Shown in pieces: positions 1 through 5,664 of a DNA stretch of 5,664 nt. The stretch spans positions 1 to 5,664 of the forward strand of contig USSR01000467.1 in the NCBI GenBank assembly GCA_900557355.1. Reading direction: 5' to 3'. The position numbers and the translations under genes were made by a program. Position 1 is the stretch's first letter; each line of letters begins with the position of its first letter. The stretch comes from an uncultured Bacteroides sp. (GTDB taxonomy: Bacteria > Bacteroidota > Bacteroidia > Bacteroidales > Bacteroidaceae). The notes beneath the pieces are model-generated. The model was not told where the DNA came from. It searched no databases and worked only from the letters and a program-made list of their open reading frames with translations.

Positions 1-1
1 G

Positions 2-532
2 GGTGAATTCTATGCAGCAAACCCGGTGAAATTTGAAAAAAGAAAGAACAATGTTAAGCCGATGCTTTATTATGGATTGGCTGTAGTTGCTGTTATTATT
101 GTTATTTTTCCTGGTTTTATCCCTGTAGCGGGTTGGTTGGTTCGGACGGTCGGAGTAATTGCTGTATTAATATGCTTGCTTGCGGCGTATTTGAGCAATT
201 TCGATTATTATAATAGTGAGAGTGGGGGTAAGATCAAAGAGGTGGGCTTGAAGAAGTTCAAGCGCGATGAAACCGATATAAACAGAATCCTGGAAGCGTT
301 TCTCAGAAAAGACTTTGAGTATTTGGCAGAGTTGCCCGGAGCATACAGCGCACCGGTTCAGATTCATGTGGAAGAGGATAAATTAGGGCAGGAGATGTAT
401 TGCTTACTGACTTCTTATGATTCTGACAGCAATATTATCGGTCTGACCAATGTCCTGACCTTATCAGGAAACGATTATCTCGATCATGCGGATGTGATAA
501 GGCAGATGCTCAAGGATGCGGAAAACGACTGA
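2..532 (+). CDS. two-helix membrane protein of unknown function, 5' end outside the window
   Basis: The frame is open from base 2 with no upstream stop. A GTG at 26 could serve as a start, but the codons before it read as ordinary protein (GEFYAANPVKFEKRK), so the true start is probably outside the window and this is the 3' part of the gene. Counting from the GTG, two hydrophobic segments lie at about residues 14-32 and 36-56, separated by a short turn (PGFIPVAG), so this looks like a helical hairpin. A basic stretch precedes the first helix. A soluble, charged domain of about 110 residues follows, ending in DAEND. No catalytic motif or family was recognised. The stop is 20 bp before a small reading frame and the genes beyond it are tightly packed on the same strand, so it is probably part of a four-gene operon. 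That the gene is real is likely; its function is unknown. Confidence 0.75.
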   Translation, partial: GEFYAANPVKFEKRKNNVKPMLYYGLAVVAVIIVIFPGFIPVAGWLVRTVGVIAVLICLLAAYLSNFDYYNSESGGKIKEVGLKKFKRDETDINRILEAFLRKDFEYLAELPGAYSAPVQIHVEEDKLGQEMYCLLTSYDSDSNIIGLTNVLTLSGNDYLDHADVIRQMLKDAEND

Positions 533-552
533 TTCTTAAATTGTAGGACATA

Positions 553-639
553 ATGAAAAAGCTGATTTTATTTATTGGCCTTTTGCTTTTTGCTTTTGTC
601 TTTCTGAATGTCCGCTCGCTTTTCTGTATTTATGAGTAG
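553..639 (+). CDS. small single-helix membrane protein (28 residues), candidate
   Basis: A short frame starts at ATG 553 (MKKLILFIGLLL...) and ends at TAG 637-639. It has two lysines followed by an almost unbroken hydrophobic stretch (about residues 4-19), then a short tail ending SLFCIYE, so it would form one membrane helix or an uncleaved signal-anchor. It starts 20 bp after the preceding stop. Its last codons overlap the ATG of the next gene (ATGAGTAG at 632-639), the arrangement expected for translational coupling. The size is too small for homology-based recognition, and no family was identified. Alternatives are a leader peptide that only serves to couple translation, or a chance frame. 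The lysine start, the hydrophobicity and the overlap argue against chance, but the evidence is limited to these features. Confidence 0.5.
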   Translation: MKKLILFIGLLLFAFVFLNVRSLFCIYE

Positions 640-1606
640 AAAGAAATTTAGGCCCAAACAGCAACCGGTTCAGGGCGAAGATGCCTCCCGACAGCAGCCG
701 AAGAAAAGAATGGCACTATGGAAAATCCTGGTGCCTGTCTTTGTCTTTCTTTTCCTGTTGCATTGCAGGATGTGGTATATAGAAGAGGAAATGCTGATGC
801 ATACTGCATTTTCTTCCGGCAGCTATTTAGGATTGAATCGGAAAATCGTTATTCTCCTTATGGCAATAACGATGTGTAGCTGGATGGTTTATATCTATAA
901 GAAAAGCACTGGGAAGTGGTATCATTGGAGAAACTTCGTCTATGCCTTTATGTGCGGAGGTATTGTAGTGGGATTATGTACCAATGTGCTGGTTGTCTTT
1001 CTGTTCTGGCTGAACAGTTGCTTTACTTCCGGGGTACAGACCCGTGAGTATATAATTGTCAATATCGCTCCCCACGACAGGACGCGTAAGAGTCACAATC
1101 CACGTTCTGCCTCATGGTTGCTGAATACATTTTCCTATGGAGAGATATTTATACAAGGTGACCGTTATACTCGCATCTACTTGCCCATTGACTCTGCATA
1201 CCGGCTCAGCGGTGAACGAGGCATCTATCTTAAAATAGAGTTGGAAGACGGTTGGCTGGGATGGGGAGTAATACGGAAGATCAATTCGGTGACCACAACA
1301 AAAGCATCGGAAAAAGTAGAAGTTCGTTTTCCTGAAGATGAGCAGACACAGGCGTCTGACTCTTGTTTGCACGAAAAAAGTGAAAAAGCTTTTAAGTATA
1401 CATGGAGGGATATTCATATCTTTGCCAAACTGAGAAATATTAATTTATCAGATACTACCCACGTCAGTGTAAATCAGTATATAGACGGGCAAAAAGGTAT
1501 TCCGGTATGGGAGATTGATATACGCGATTCCATTCAGCCGGATATGGCCAGAGTGATATTGATTCATGGAGAGACTGGAGAAGTGATGATGGATTCATAC
1601 GAATAA
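632..1606 (+). CDS. three-helix membrane protein with a soluble C-terminal domain, function unknown
   Basis: The start chosen is ATG 632 (MSRKKFRPKQQP, 324 residues), because it overlaps the end of the small upstream gene. ATG 608 in the same frame would add eight residues. A basic, glutamine-rich N-terminus is followed by hydrophobic segments at about residues 30-45, 71-89 and 103-127, then a soluble domain of about 195 residues. The first half of that domain is rich in beta-type alternation (YGEIFIQGDRYTRIYLPI; GIYLKIELEDGWLGWG). The last 70 residues run helix-like and then read VWEIDIRD...ARVILIHGETGEVM, which resembles the strand-turn-strand end of a PepSY domain (hydrophobic strand, then a G-E-hydrophobic turn). 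This is a pattern judgement, not a database match. The next gene begins 13 bp after the stop. Membrane location is fairly secure; the role is unknown. Confidence 0.8.
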   Translation: MSRKKFRPKQQPVQGEDASRQQPKKRMALWKILVPVFVFLFLLHCRMWYIEEEMLMHTAFSSGSYLGLNRKIVILLMAITMCSWMVYIYKKSTGKWYHWRNFVYAFMCGGIVVGLCTNVLVVFLFWLNSCFTSGVQTREYIIVNIAPHDRTRKSHNPRSASWLLNTFSYGEIFIQGDRYTRIYLPIDSAYRLSGERGIYLKIELEDGWLGWGVIRKINSVTTTKASEKVEVRFPEDEQTQASDSCLHEKSEKAFKYTWRDIHIFAKLRNINLSDTTHVSVNQYIDGQKGIPVWEIDIRDSIQPDMARVILIHGETGEVMMDSYE

Positions 1607-1619
1607 CACGATATTGAAG

Positions 1620-3260
1620 ATGAGATTGAAGAGTTTGATAGGAATAATCCTGTGGGGCGGTATGTTGGTTTCTTGTGGACCTGATAATCGCGTGGTCTTG
1701 GCAGAGAAATTGATGGCAGAAAAGGAGACAGACAGTGCCATAGTAGTGATGAATGAGATTAAAGAACCGTTGCATAACTTATCGAAGCGCGACTATGCAC
1801 TTTATGCCTTGCTGATGTCCGAGGCTGTCCACAGGAAGCAACAGTTGAATGCAGCTACAGATACCCTGTTGCTACCGGCTATTAAATATTTCAGCCAATC
1901 GGGCGATTCTTTTTATGCCGAACGGGCCCTTTACTGCAAAGCACACCTGGACAGACGGCTTAACCGGATGAGCGATGCCATGCAATCTTTTCTGAAAGCT
2001 CTGCTTTTCCTGCAAAATAGTGGTAATCATGAGCAGCTCTACCGGGTGAATACCTGGTTGGGAGTTGTTTGCCTGAATCAGGAAGAATATTCCGGTAAGG
2101 TGCGTTATTCCAAAGAAGCCTTGAAGGCGGCTTTGGATCTGGGAAATATGTTCTATAAGAATATGGCCTTGTGCGATATTTCTACCGGATATTTGTTTCT
2201 GAATCAATTGGATAGCGCCCTTTATTATGCTCAGGCGGCCTATGAGGCGGCTTTAGCCGATTCTGTTCCTCAGCAGCTTCCTTTCATCTATACAAATCTG
2301 GGTAGTATCTATTCCCAGCAAGGAGAGCCTGCCAAAGCACTGGATTATATAAATAAATCAATAGCTCTTCGTCCGGCTAAGGATACTGTGAGAATTCTTT
2401 CGCTCTATGGGGTAAAGTTGGAGTTGTTTGGGAAACTGGGACAATATGATTCGGCATATCACTATTTTCAGAAAGTTATCTCCAGTCCAAATCCTTCTTC
2501 GGTGGCCGATGCCTATAATAATATGGCGAAAATATATCATAAGATGGGCCGTGCTTCAGATGCCTATCCTATGCTACAACGCTTCATTGAATTATCCGAT
2601 ACCATACGCAAGTATCGTCATACTGAGGAAGCCATTGCATTGCAAGAGCTTTACAAACACGAACAGCTCTCGGTGGAAAACCTGTATTGGCGCACCCGGG
2701 CTGCGGAAAGGCAGCGTAATGTGTATTGGATGACTACAATCTCTTTGCTGCTGGTTTGGGTGGCAAGTGCGGTATATTTCATCTATCGCCGTAACCGTAA
2801 TCGCCTGATGGCGCAGCAGCATCAGCTTGTAAAAAAGGAAAAAGAATTGGCGCAGCAACGTGAGATCACTTCCGAAAACCTCCGGCGTATGGTGGAGCTG
2901 GAGCAGAAGGAAGCTAAGTTGAAAGAAACTTTCTTTAGGAGACTCAGCCAGAAGGTGGTGCAGGAGATAGAAAGAGGCGGAAATGTGATTCTCTCCGATG
3001 AAGACTGGGATGATATTGTGCAGAATGCCGACATCATCTTCAATAACTTCACGAAACCCCTGCAACAGACCTATCCGAGTCTGAATAAAGATGATCTGCG
3101 CTATTGCTGTATGGTGAAAATGCAATTATCCCAGTCGGGCATGGCGCAGGTGATGCATCTGGAGAGGGATTCGGTGAAGAAGCGCCTGAAACGTATCCGT
3201 ATGGAGAAGATGGGGGCGGATAGTGGCATTACACTGGAAGAACTGCTGTATAACTTTTAG
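1620..3260 (+). CDS. TPR / membrane helix / coiled coil / helix-turn-helix protein, probable membrane-tethered regulator
   Basis: ATG 1620 is preferred over an in-frame TTG at 1614 because it gives a standard signal peptide (MRLKSLIGIILWGGMLVSC, 546 residues in all). The signal ends in LVSC-G, a lipobox-like site with Cys19. Residues of about 95-330 form helical repeats of TPR type; clear units include YTNLGSIYSQQGEPAKALDY and YNNMAKIYHKMGRASDAYPM. A membrane helix follows at about 370-389, stopped by basic residues (YRRNRNR), then a coiled coil to about 450 rich in K, E and Q. The C-terminus (about 488-533) resembles a LuxR/GerE-like helix-turn-helix: LNKDDLRYCCMVKMQLSQ, then SVKKRLKRIRMEKMG. 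The predicted layout is periplasmic TPR sensor, one crossing, and cytoplasmic DNA-binding end. Related Bacteroides proteins are annotated as TPR proteins or LuxR-like regulators. DNA binding is inferred from pattern only. It is the last gene of the tight left-hand cluster. Confidence 0.88.
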   Translation: MRLKSLIGIILWGGMLVSCGPDNRVVLAEKLMAEKETDSAIVVMNEIKEPLHNLSKRDYALYALLMSEAVHRKQQLNAATDTLLLPAIKYFSQSGDSFYAERALYCKAHLDRRLNRMSDAMQSFLKALLFLQNSGNHEQLYRVNTWLGVVCLNQEEYSGKVRYSKEALKAALDLGNMFYKNMALCDISTGYLFLNQLDSALYYAQAAYEAALADSVPQQLPFIYTNLGSIYSQQGEPAKALDYINKSIALRPAKDTVRILSLYGVKLELFGKLGQYDSAYHYFQKVISSPNPSSVADAYNNMAKIYHKMGRASDAYPMLQRFIELSDTIRKYRHTEEAIALQELYKHEQLSVENLYWRTRAAERQRNVYWMTTISLLLVWVASAVYFIYRRNRNRLMAQQHQLVKKEKELAQQREITSENLRRMVELEQKEAKLKETFFRRLSQKVVQEIERGGNVILSDEDWDDIVQNADIIFNNFTKPLQQTYPSLNKDDLRYCCMVKMQLSQSGMAQVMHLERDSVKKRLKRIRMEKMGADSGITLEELLYNF

Positions 3261-3327
3261 AGGCTGAAAGGCTCTCTGGCTTTTGTCTGTAAAATATCCT
3301 TGAGTTATCAGAGGTTTTACGAGAATC

Positions 3328-3360
3328 TTTAGGAACTGTAAGGGCATTATGCTTACTTTG
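3328..3360 (+). promoter_or_regulatory. candidate promoter for the acetyltransferase gene
   Basis: The 127-bp gap between 3260 and 3388 contains TTACTTTG at 3353-3360. This differs at one position from the Bacteroides -7 element TAnnTTTG. A weak -33 match (TTTAG) at 3328-3332 sits about 21 bp upstream. Transcription would begin about 5-8 bases after the -7 element, leaving a leader of some 20 bases (AATAAAACAATACAATT) that is A-rich, as usual in Bacteroides. It supports independent transcription of the acetyltransferase. The -33 element is poor, so this remains tentative. No convincing terminator was found in the same gap. Confidence 0.4.
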
Positions 3361-3387
3361 CAGATGATGAAATAAAACAATACAATT

Positions 3388-3918
3388 ATGATTATTGCTC
3401 AAAAAGAAAATTATATCCTTCGTACCTGGGAGGCATCTGATGCCGAGTCATTAGCGGTTCAACTCAATAACAAAAAGGTATGGGATAATTGCCGGGATGC
3501 CCTTCCGCATCCTTATAAGTTAGAAAATGCACAGGCTGTACTGGAAATTATCGGCAAGAAAGAAGGTATTCATGATTTTTGTATTGAAGTGAATGGGAAA
3601 GCTGTAGGCAATATCGGCTTCATGCCCGAAAGTGATGTGCAGCGCTTCAATGCTGAAGTAGGCTATCTTATCGGTGAACCATATTGGGGGCAGGGTATTG
3701 TTACTGACGCATTGAAAGAAGCCATCCGTTATTATTTTGCGCATACTCCTATAATCAGAGTGTTTGCTTTTGTATTCGAATATAATCTTCCTTCAATGCG
3801 TGTATTAGAAAAGGCCGGATTCAACAAAATAGGTATCATGCATAAATCCATTTATAAGAATGATGCATTTTGTGATGCGCACTATTTTGAATTATTGAAA
3901 GAGACATTGGTTGATTGA
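3388..3918 (+). CDS. GNAT family N-acetyltransferase (RimJ/RimL-like)
   Basis: At 176 residues this has the usual length for a single-domain GNAT enzyme, which transfers acetyl from acetyl-CoA to an amine on a small molecule, protein or antibiotic. The N-terminus has the family's typical opening (YILRTWEASDAESL). Motif A is clear at about residues 89-112: AEVGYLIGEPYWGQG followed by IVTDALKEAIRYYF. The G-Q-G turn is where the pyrophosphate of CoA binds. Motif B follows at about 133-145 (NLPSMRVLEKAGF), with the conserved Asn and the Gly-Phe end. The PYWGQG form and the overall layout fit the Acetyltransf_3 (RimJ/RimL, ribosomal-protein-type) branch, but many such bacterial proteins have unrelated or unknown substrates, so the substrate is left open. 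The gene has its own upstream gap and converges on the DinB-like gene, 6 bp between stops. Confidence 0.93.
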   Translation: MIIAQKENYILRTWEASDAESLAVQLNNKKVWDNCRDALPHPYKLENAQAVLEIIGKKEGIHDFCIEVNGKAVGNIGFMPESDVQRFNAEVGYLIGEPYWGQGIVTDALKEAIRYYFAHTPIIRVFAFVFEYNLPSMRVLEKAGFNKIGIMHKSIYKNDAFCDAHYFELLKETLVD

Positions 3919-3924
3919 GTATGT

Positions 3925-4442
3925 TTACATCCATTTGATAGGATGCCCCAATGCCCGTTTTATCGCTTCCATCTCGGCACTGTGCCACATCTCATGCTTG
4001 AAGCACCAGGCAAGGGCTTCATACTTATTATTGGCAACCGGATGTTTGAAGGGAATAGGCTCTAAATCTTCTGATAAAATACGGTCGTCCAGGCGGGACA
4101 GGCTGCTGATACATATCTCATGAACAGCATCCAGTTGTTTTTTAGCTCTGCTACAGGAATTAAATTCTTTTCGGCGGAGCGATGCAATGTACCCATTCCA
4201 TTGAAAACCTTCACGTAATCAATTACCGGAATAAGTTTGCTGACGGTTTCATTCCTTCCGGTGATGCAGGTAATGGCATGAAAGTTCTGACTGATAATCA
4301 GATGTCCGATTTGCCATGCGAAGTTGGAGTCAGTGCCTTCGGGGATGGTGTACCACAGATTTTCAGGAACTTCTGATACTAAACGATTCACGAAATTCCG
4401 CGATTCAATAATCTGTTCTTTTAAAAAATCAATCTTGCTCAT
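3925..4442 (-). pseudogene. DinB-like protein gene with a broken frame (-1 shift at an A6 run)
   Basis: ATG 4442 (MSKIDFLKEQII) is preferred over ATG 4466 because an AT-rich leader lies just before it. In the first frame the protein reads as a DinB-like four-helix protein up to residue 102 (VAELKN), then runs 24 more residues of unrelated sequence to a stop at 4062. The -1 frame continues the family pattern from QLDAVHEICISSLSRLDD at 4137 to KRALGHPIKWM and a TAA at 3925. Joined, they give 172 residues, normal for the family. The metal-binding histidines would be H47 (GHL) in the first part and H150 and H154 (FKHEMWH) in the second, so the short product lacks two of three ligands. DinB-like proteins are often metal-dependent thiol transferases or hydrolases; the substrate here is unknown. 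Disruption by mutation, a homopolymer sequencing error, or programmed frameshifting are all possible. It is probably co-transcribed with the sigma factor gene. Confidence 0.85.
4137..4143 (-). other. A AAA AAC slippery heptamer at the DinB-like frame switch
   Basis: On the minus strand the codons read CTA AAA AAC, so the heptamer A AAA AAC lies in the exact phase used for -1 ribosomal frameshifting. A slip of one base makes the next codon CAA and enters the frame that encodes the missing C-terminal half. IS1 is known to use the same A6C motif for its -1 frameshift. A short 5-bp stem (TGCTG/CAGCA, loop 16) lies just downstream, too weak to count as a clear stimulator. A loss of one A from an A7 run gives the same result. 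Confidence 0.5.
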
Positions 4443-4502
4443 AATTAGTTTATTTAAGTTATACATAGTAGTTAGTGAGCAAGCTTTCCATTCTGTGACA
4501 GC

Positions 4503-5183
4503 TCAGAGAATAATTTTTTCCCAGTAGTTCTTTCTTGGAAGTTCTTTTTCGAGCCGTTGGCAAACGTCGACGAGGCGAATAATCTTCTTGATGGCAGTAT
4601 ATTCTTTCTCCAGATTGAGCGAGGTGACTTGCTTGCATATCCGGCATTTGCAGGTTCCCTGCGGGTTGTATAGCGGACAAGTGTCATTCATAAAGTGGGT
4701 AATCTTGCGGATGGAGCGGGAGGAAATCTGACGGACGCTCTCTTCCGTCATGCCCATGATTTCACTGATTTGCTTGTACGGCAGGTTGAGGTTTATCTTG
4801 AATATGAATATCAACCGGGCATCGTTCGTCAGGCAATGGTTCTGGGCTGTCAGACACCAGTCGCAGCATGCTTTTATCCATTCCTGTTCGTCCCGGTCCT
4901 GCCCGTTATAATCAATGGCGGGAAGTTCGCGAAATTCTCTCAACTCATTCATTGTGGCTATTCTTTCGTTCCGGGCATACCGCAGTATGGTGCGTTTGCA
5001 TATTGTATATATCCATGTCGATAACCCGGATTCCCCGTTGAAGGAGTCTATGCTTTTGATGATTTCGTACCAGACTTCCTGAGCCGCTTCTTTAGCGATT
5101 TCCTTGTTTTGTATCATGCGGTGTGCTATGGAAGATACCATGACGCCATATTGTTCTACGATTTCCTTTAAGTCAGGTTGCAT
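4503..5183 (-). CDS. ECF-type RNA polymerase sigma factor with cysteine-rich C-terminal extension
   Basis: The 226-residue product directs RNA polymerase to specific promoters. Region 2 spans about residues 8-75 and includes the typical core-binding and -10-recognition stretch FNGESGLSTWIYTICKRT. Region 4 spans about 118-165 with a clear helix-turn-helix (LPYKQISEIMGMTEESVRQ, then SSRSIRKI). A C-terminal tail of about 60 residues follows, longer than in a minimal ECF factor. It starts with four cysteines in a C-x8-C-x-C-x2-C pattern (C169, C178, C180, C183; CPLYNPQGTCKCRIC). More cysteines lie between the two domains (C106, C107, C110, C117). Cysteine-rich tails control some ECF factors such as the metal-responsive CorE of Myxococcus, so metal or redox control is possible here but inferred. 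No anti-sigma gene is adjacent in this window, which fits control by the tail. The DinB-like gene follows 60 bp downstream on the same strand. Confidence 0.9.
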   Translation of the reverse strand: MQPDLKEIVEQYGVMVSSIAHRMIQNKEIAKEAAQEVWYEIIKSIDSFNGESGLSTWIYTICKRTILRYARNERIATMNELREFRELPAIDYNGQDRDEQEWIKACCDWCLTAQNHCLTNDARLIFIFKINLNLPYKQISEIMGMTEESVRQISSRSIRKITHFMNDTCPLYNPQGTCKCRICKQVTSLNLEKEYTAIKKIIRLVDVCQRLEKELPRKNYWEKIIL

Positions 5184-5212
5184 ATTCTAAGTATTGTTCT
5201 ATGTTGAGTTTG

Positions 5213-5220
5213 CAAATGTA
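5213..5220 (-). promoter_or_regulatory. -7 promoter element for the sigma factor gene
   Basis: On the minus strand TACATTTG is a perfect match to the Bacteroides -7 element TAnnTTTG, 29 bp before the sigma ATG. Transcription would start some 5-8 bases after it, giving a leader of roughly 20-25 bases. No TTTG-type -33 element is seen at 19-21 bp upstream, so the promoter may be weak, activator-dependent, or partly served by another factor. Confidence 0.5.
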
Positions 5221-5280
5221 GCTAATTTGTTTTATCCTGCTCTTCCTGCGCTTTTTATTCTTGTTCTGTTCGCTTTTGTG

Positions 5281-5294
5281 CGGACACTTGTCCG
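5281..5294. repeat. perfect dyad CGGACA-CT-TGTCCG in the divergent intergenic region
   Basis: Two 6-bp arms form a perfect inverted repeat around a 2-bp centre. The spacing is too short for an RNA hairpin with full arms, so a protein-binding operator is the more natural reading. It lies about 98 bp before the sigma ATG and about 147 bp before the DUF3836-type start, between the two divergent genes. Which protein binds, if any, is unknown. Confidence 0.4.
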
Positions 5295-5343
5295 TTTATG
5301 AACACTCTCTGAAAATATATAATCGCTGATAATCAATGCTTTA

Positions 5344-5377
5344 TTGTTTTGGCACGGCAATTGACTATATATTGTCG
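5344..5377 (+). promoter_or_regulatory. promoter-like region for the DUF3836-type gene
   Basis: Two readings are possible. TTTG at 5348-5351 followed by the AT-rich TATATATTG (5366-5374) resembles a loose Bacteroides -33/-7 pair with a short spacer. Alternatively TTGGCACG-GCAA-TTGAC (5349-5365) matches the sigma-54 -24/-12 pattern in all but the last conserved C of TTGC. Neither is perfect. Downstream is a leader that contains the inverted repeat TTGTC-N10-GACAA (5372-5391) and then an A-rich stretch up to ATG 5441. Confidence 0.3.
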
Positions 5378-5440
5378 AAGGCGGTTGACAAAGACTTCCT
5401 TTCAAAAACAAGAAGTAATAACAATAAAAAAATAACAATT

Positions 5441-5664
5441 ATGAAAACGAACTTAATTTCTAAAGCAGTGGTAATGATGGTAGTAGTAATGGCAAGTGTA
5501 ATGAACTTCTCTGCAAGTGCAAGCAATCCTACCCAGTACGTAAAGAATGAAGAGATGACCGGTGAACTGATGACCGCGAAGACCATCTTTAAGAACGAAG
5601 ACGGTCATTTGTTCCGCCATCTCCGTTACACCTACACTTACGATAACGAAAACCGCGTAGCCTC
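5441..5664 (+). CDS. DUF3836-type secreted protein, N-terminal part, runs off the window
   Basis: Only the first 74 residues are present; the frame is open to the last base. It begins with a signal peptide: MKTNLISK, a hydrophobic stretch rich in V and M (about residues 9-20), then FSASAS with likely cleavage near residues 26-28. The mature start (NPTQYVKNEEMTGELMTAK) and the motif YTYTYDNENRV, with its Tyr/Asp/Asn-rich short strands, recall the DUF3836 family of small secreted Bacteroidales proteins, in which such YTYDN-type units recur. The function of that family is not known. The start follows an A-rich leader (AATAAAAAAATAACAATT), the normal context for a well-translated Bacteroides gene. 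It is transcribed divergently from the sigma factor gene across 257 bp, so it is a reasonable candidate target of that factor. The family call rests on remembered pattern and only part of the protein. Confidence 0.75.
   Translation, partial: MKTNLISKAVVMMVVVMASVMNFSASASNPTQYVKNEEMTGELMTAKTIFKNEDGHLFRHLRYTYTYDNENRVA

Noticed and set aside
608..631. Upstream ATG that would lengthen the three-helix protein by eight residues
   Set aside because: ATG 632 overlaps the stop of the small upstream gene and gives a basic N-terminus; the extra residues add nothing recognisable. The choice is likely but not certain.
2592..3125. Long minus-strand frame of 177 residues
   Set aside because: It is fully antisense to the TPR regulator, whose repeats, membrane helix and helix-turn-helix are convincing. 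It is a shadow frame.
3257..3280. Possible terminator hairpin after the TPR regulator (AGAGGCTGAAAGGCTCT)
   Set aside because: The stem has four pairs, a G-G mismatch and two more pairs with a three-base loop, and no clean T-run follows.
3911..4123. Plus-strand frame of 70 residues starting just inside the acetyltransferase end
   Set aside because: It lies antisense to the C-terminal part of the DinB-like gene, which has clear family sequence; the plus-strand translation has no recognisable pattern.
4459..4687. Two minus-strand frames of 71-73 residues inside the sigma factor gene region
   Set aside because: Both overlap the sigma factor C-terminal tail in other frames and have no family pattern.
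5222..5229. TAATTTG as a plus-strand -7 promoter element
   Set aside because: It lacks one base of the TAnnTTTG spacing, has no -33 element at the right distance, and is more than 200 bp from the plus-strand gene.
5365..5586. Minus-strand frame of 73 residues, rich in hydrophobic and threonine codons
   Set aside because: It is antisense to the signal peptide and start of the DUF3836-type gene, and its hydrophobicity mirrors the A-rich leader and the signal peptide codons.

Overview
The window looks like a chromosomal segment of a Bacteroidales gut bacterium, probably Bacteroides or a close relative. The reasons are a good match to the Bacteroides -7 promoter element (TACATTTG) ahead of the sigma factor gene, A-rich leaders in place of strong Shine-Dalgarno sites, a DUF3836-type secreted protein, and a TPR / membrane helix / helix-turn-helix protein of a kind common in that group. 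This is inference from sequence features. No rRNA, tRNA, CRISPR array, insertion sequence or integrase was seen.

Left part, plus strand (2-3260): four closely packed reading frames that look like one transcription unit. They are (1) the 3' part of a gene for a two-helix membrane protein of unknown function, (2) a 28-residue single-helix small protein at 553-639, (3) a three-helix membrane protein with a large soluble C-terminal domain, whose start codon lies inside the end of the small gene, and (4) a large signal-peptide / TPR / membrane helix / coiled-coil / helix-turn-helix protein that looks like a membrane-tethered regulator. Gaps are 20 bp, an 8-bp overlap, and 13 bp. The first three are not recognised as named families.

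Middle (3261-4442): after a 127-bp gap with a plausible promoter comes a GNAT acetyltransferase on the plus strand. It converges on a DinB-like gene on the minus strand, with only 6 bp between the stop codons. The DinB-like frame is broken. The N-terminal part carries one of the three expected metal-binding histidines, and the C-terminal part with the other two lies in the -1 frame. The switch point is an A AAA AAC heptamer in exactly the phase needed for -1 ribosomal frameshifting. A one-base contraction of an A7 run would give the same picture.

Right part (4443-5664): upstream of the DinB-like gene and on the same strand is an ECF-type sigma factor with a cysteine-rich C-terminal extension; the two are probably co-transcribed. 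A 257-bp divergent region with a perfect 6-bp-arm dyad (5281-5294) separates the sigma gene from a plus-strand DUF3836-type secreted protein, whose gene runs off the window. The arrangement suggests, but does not prove, that the sigma factor acts on the divergent gene as well as on its own operon.
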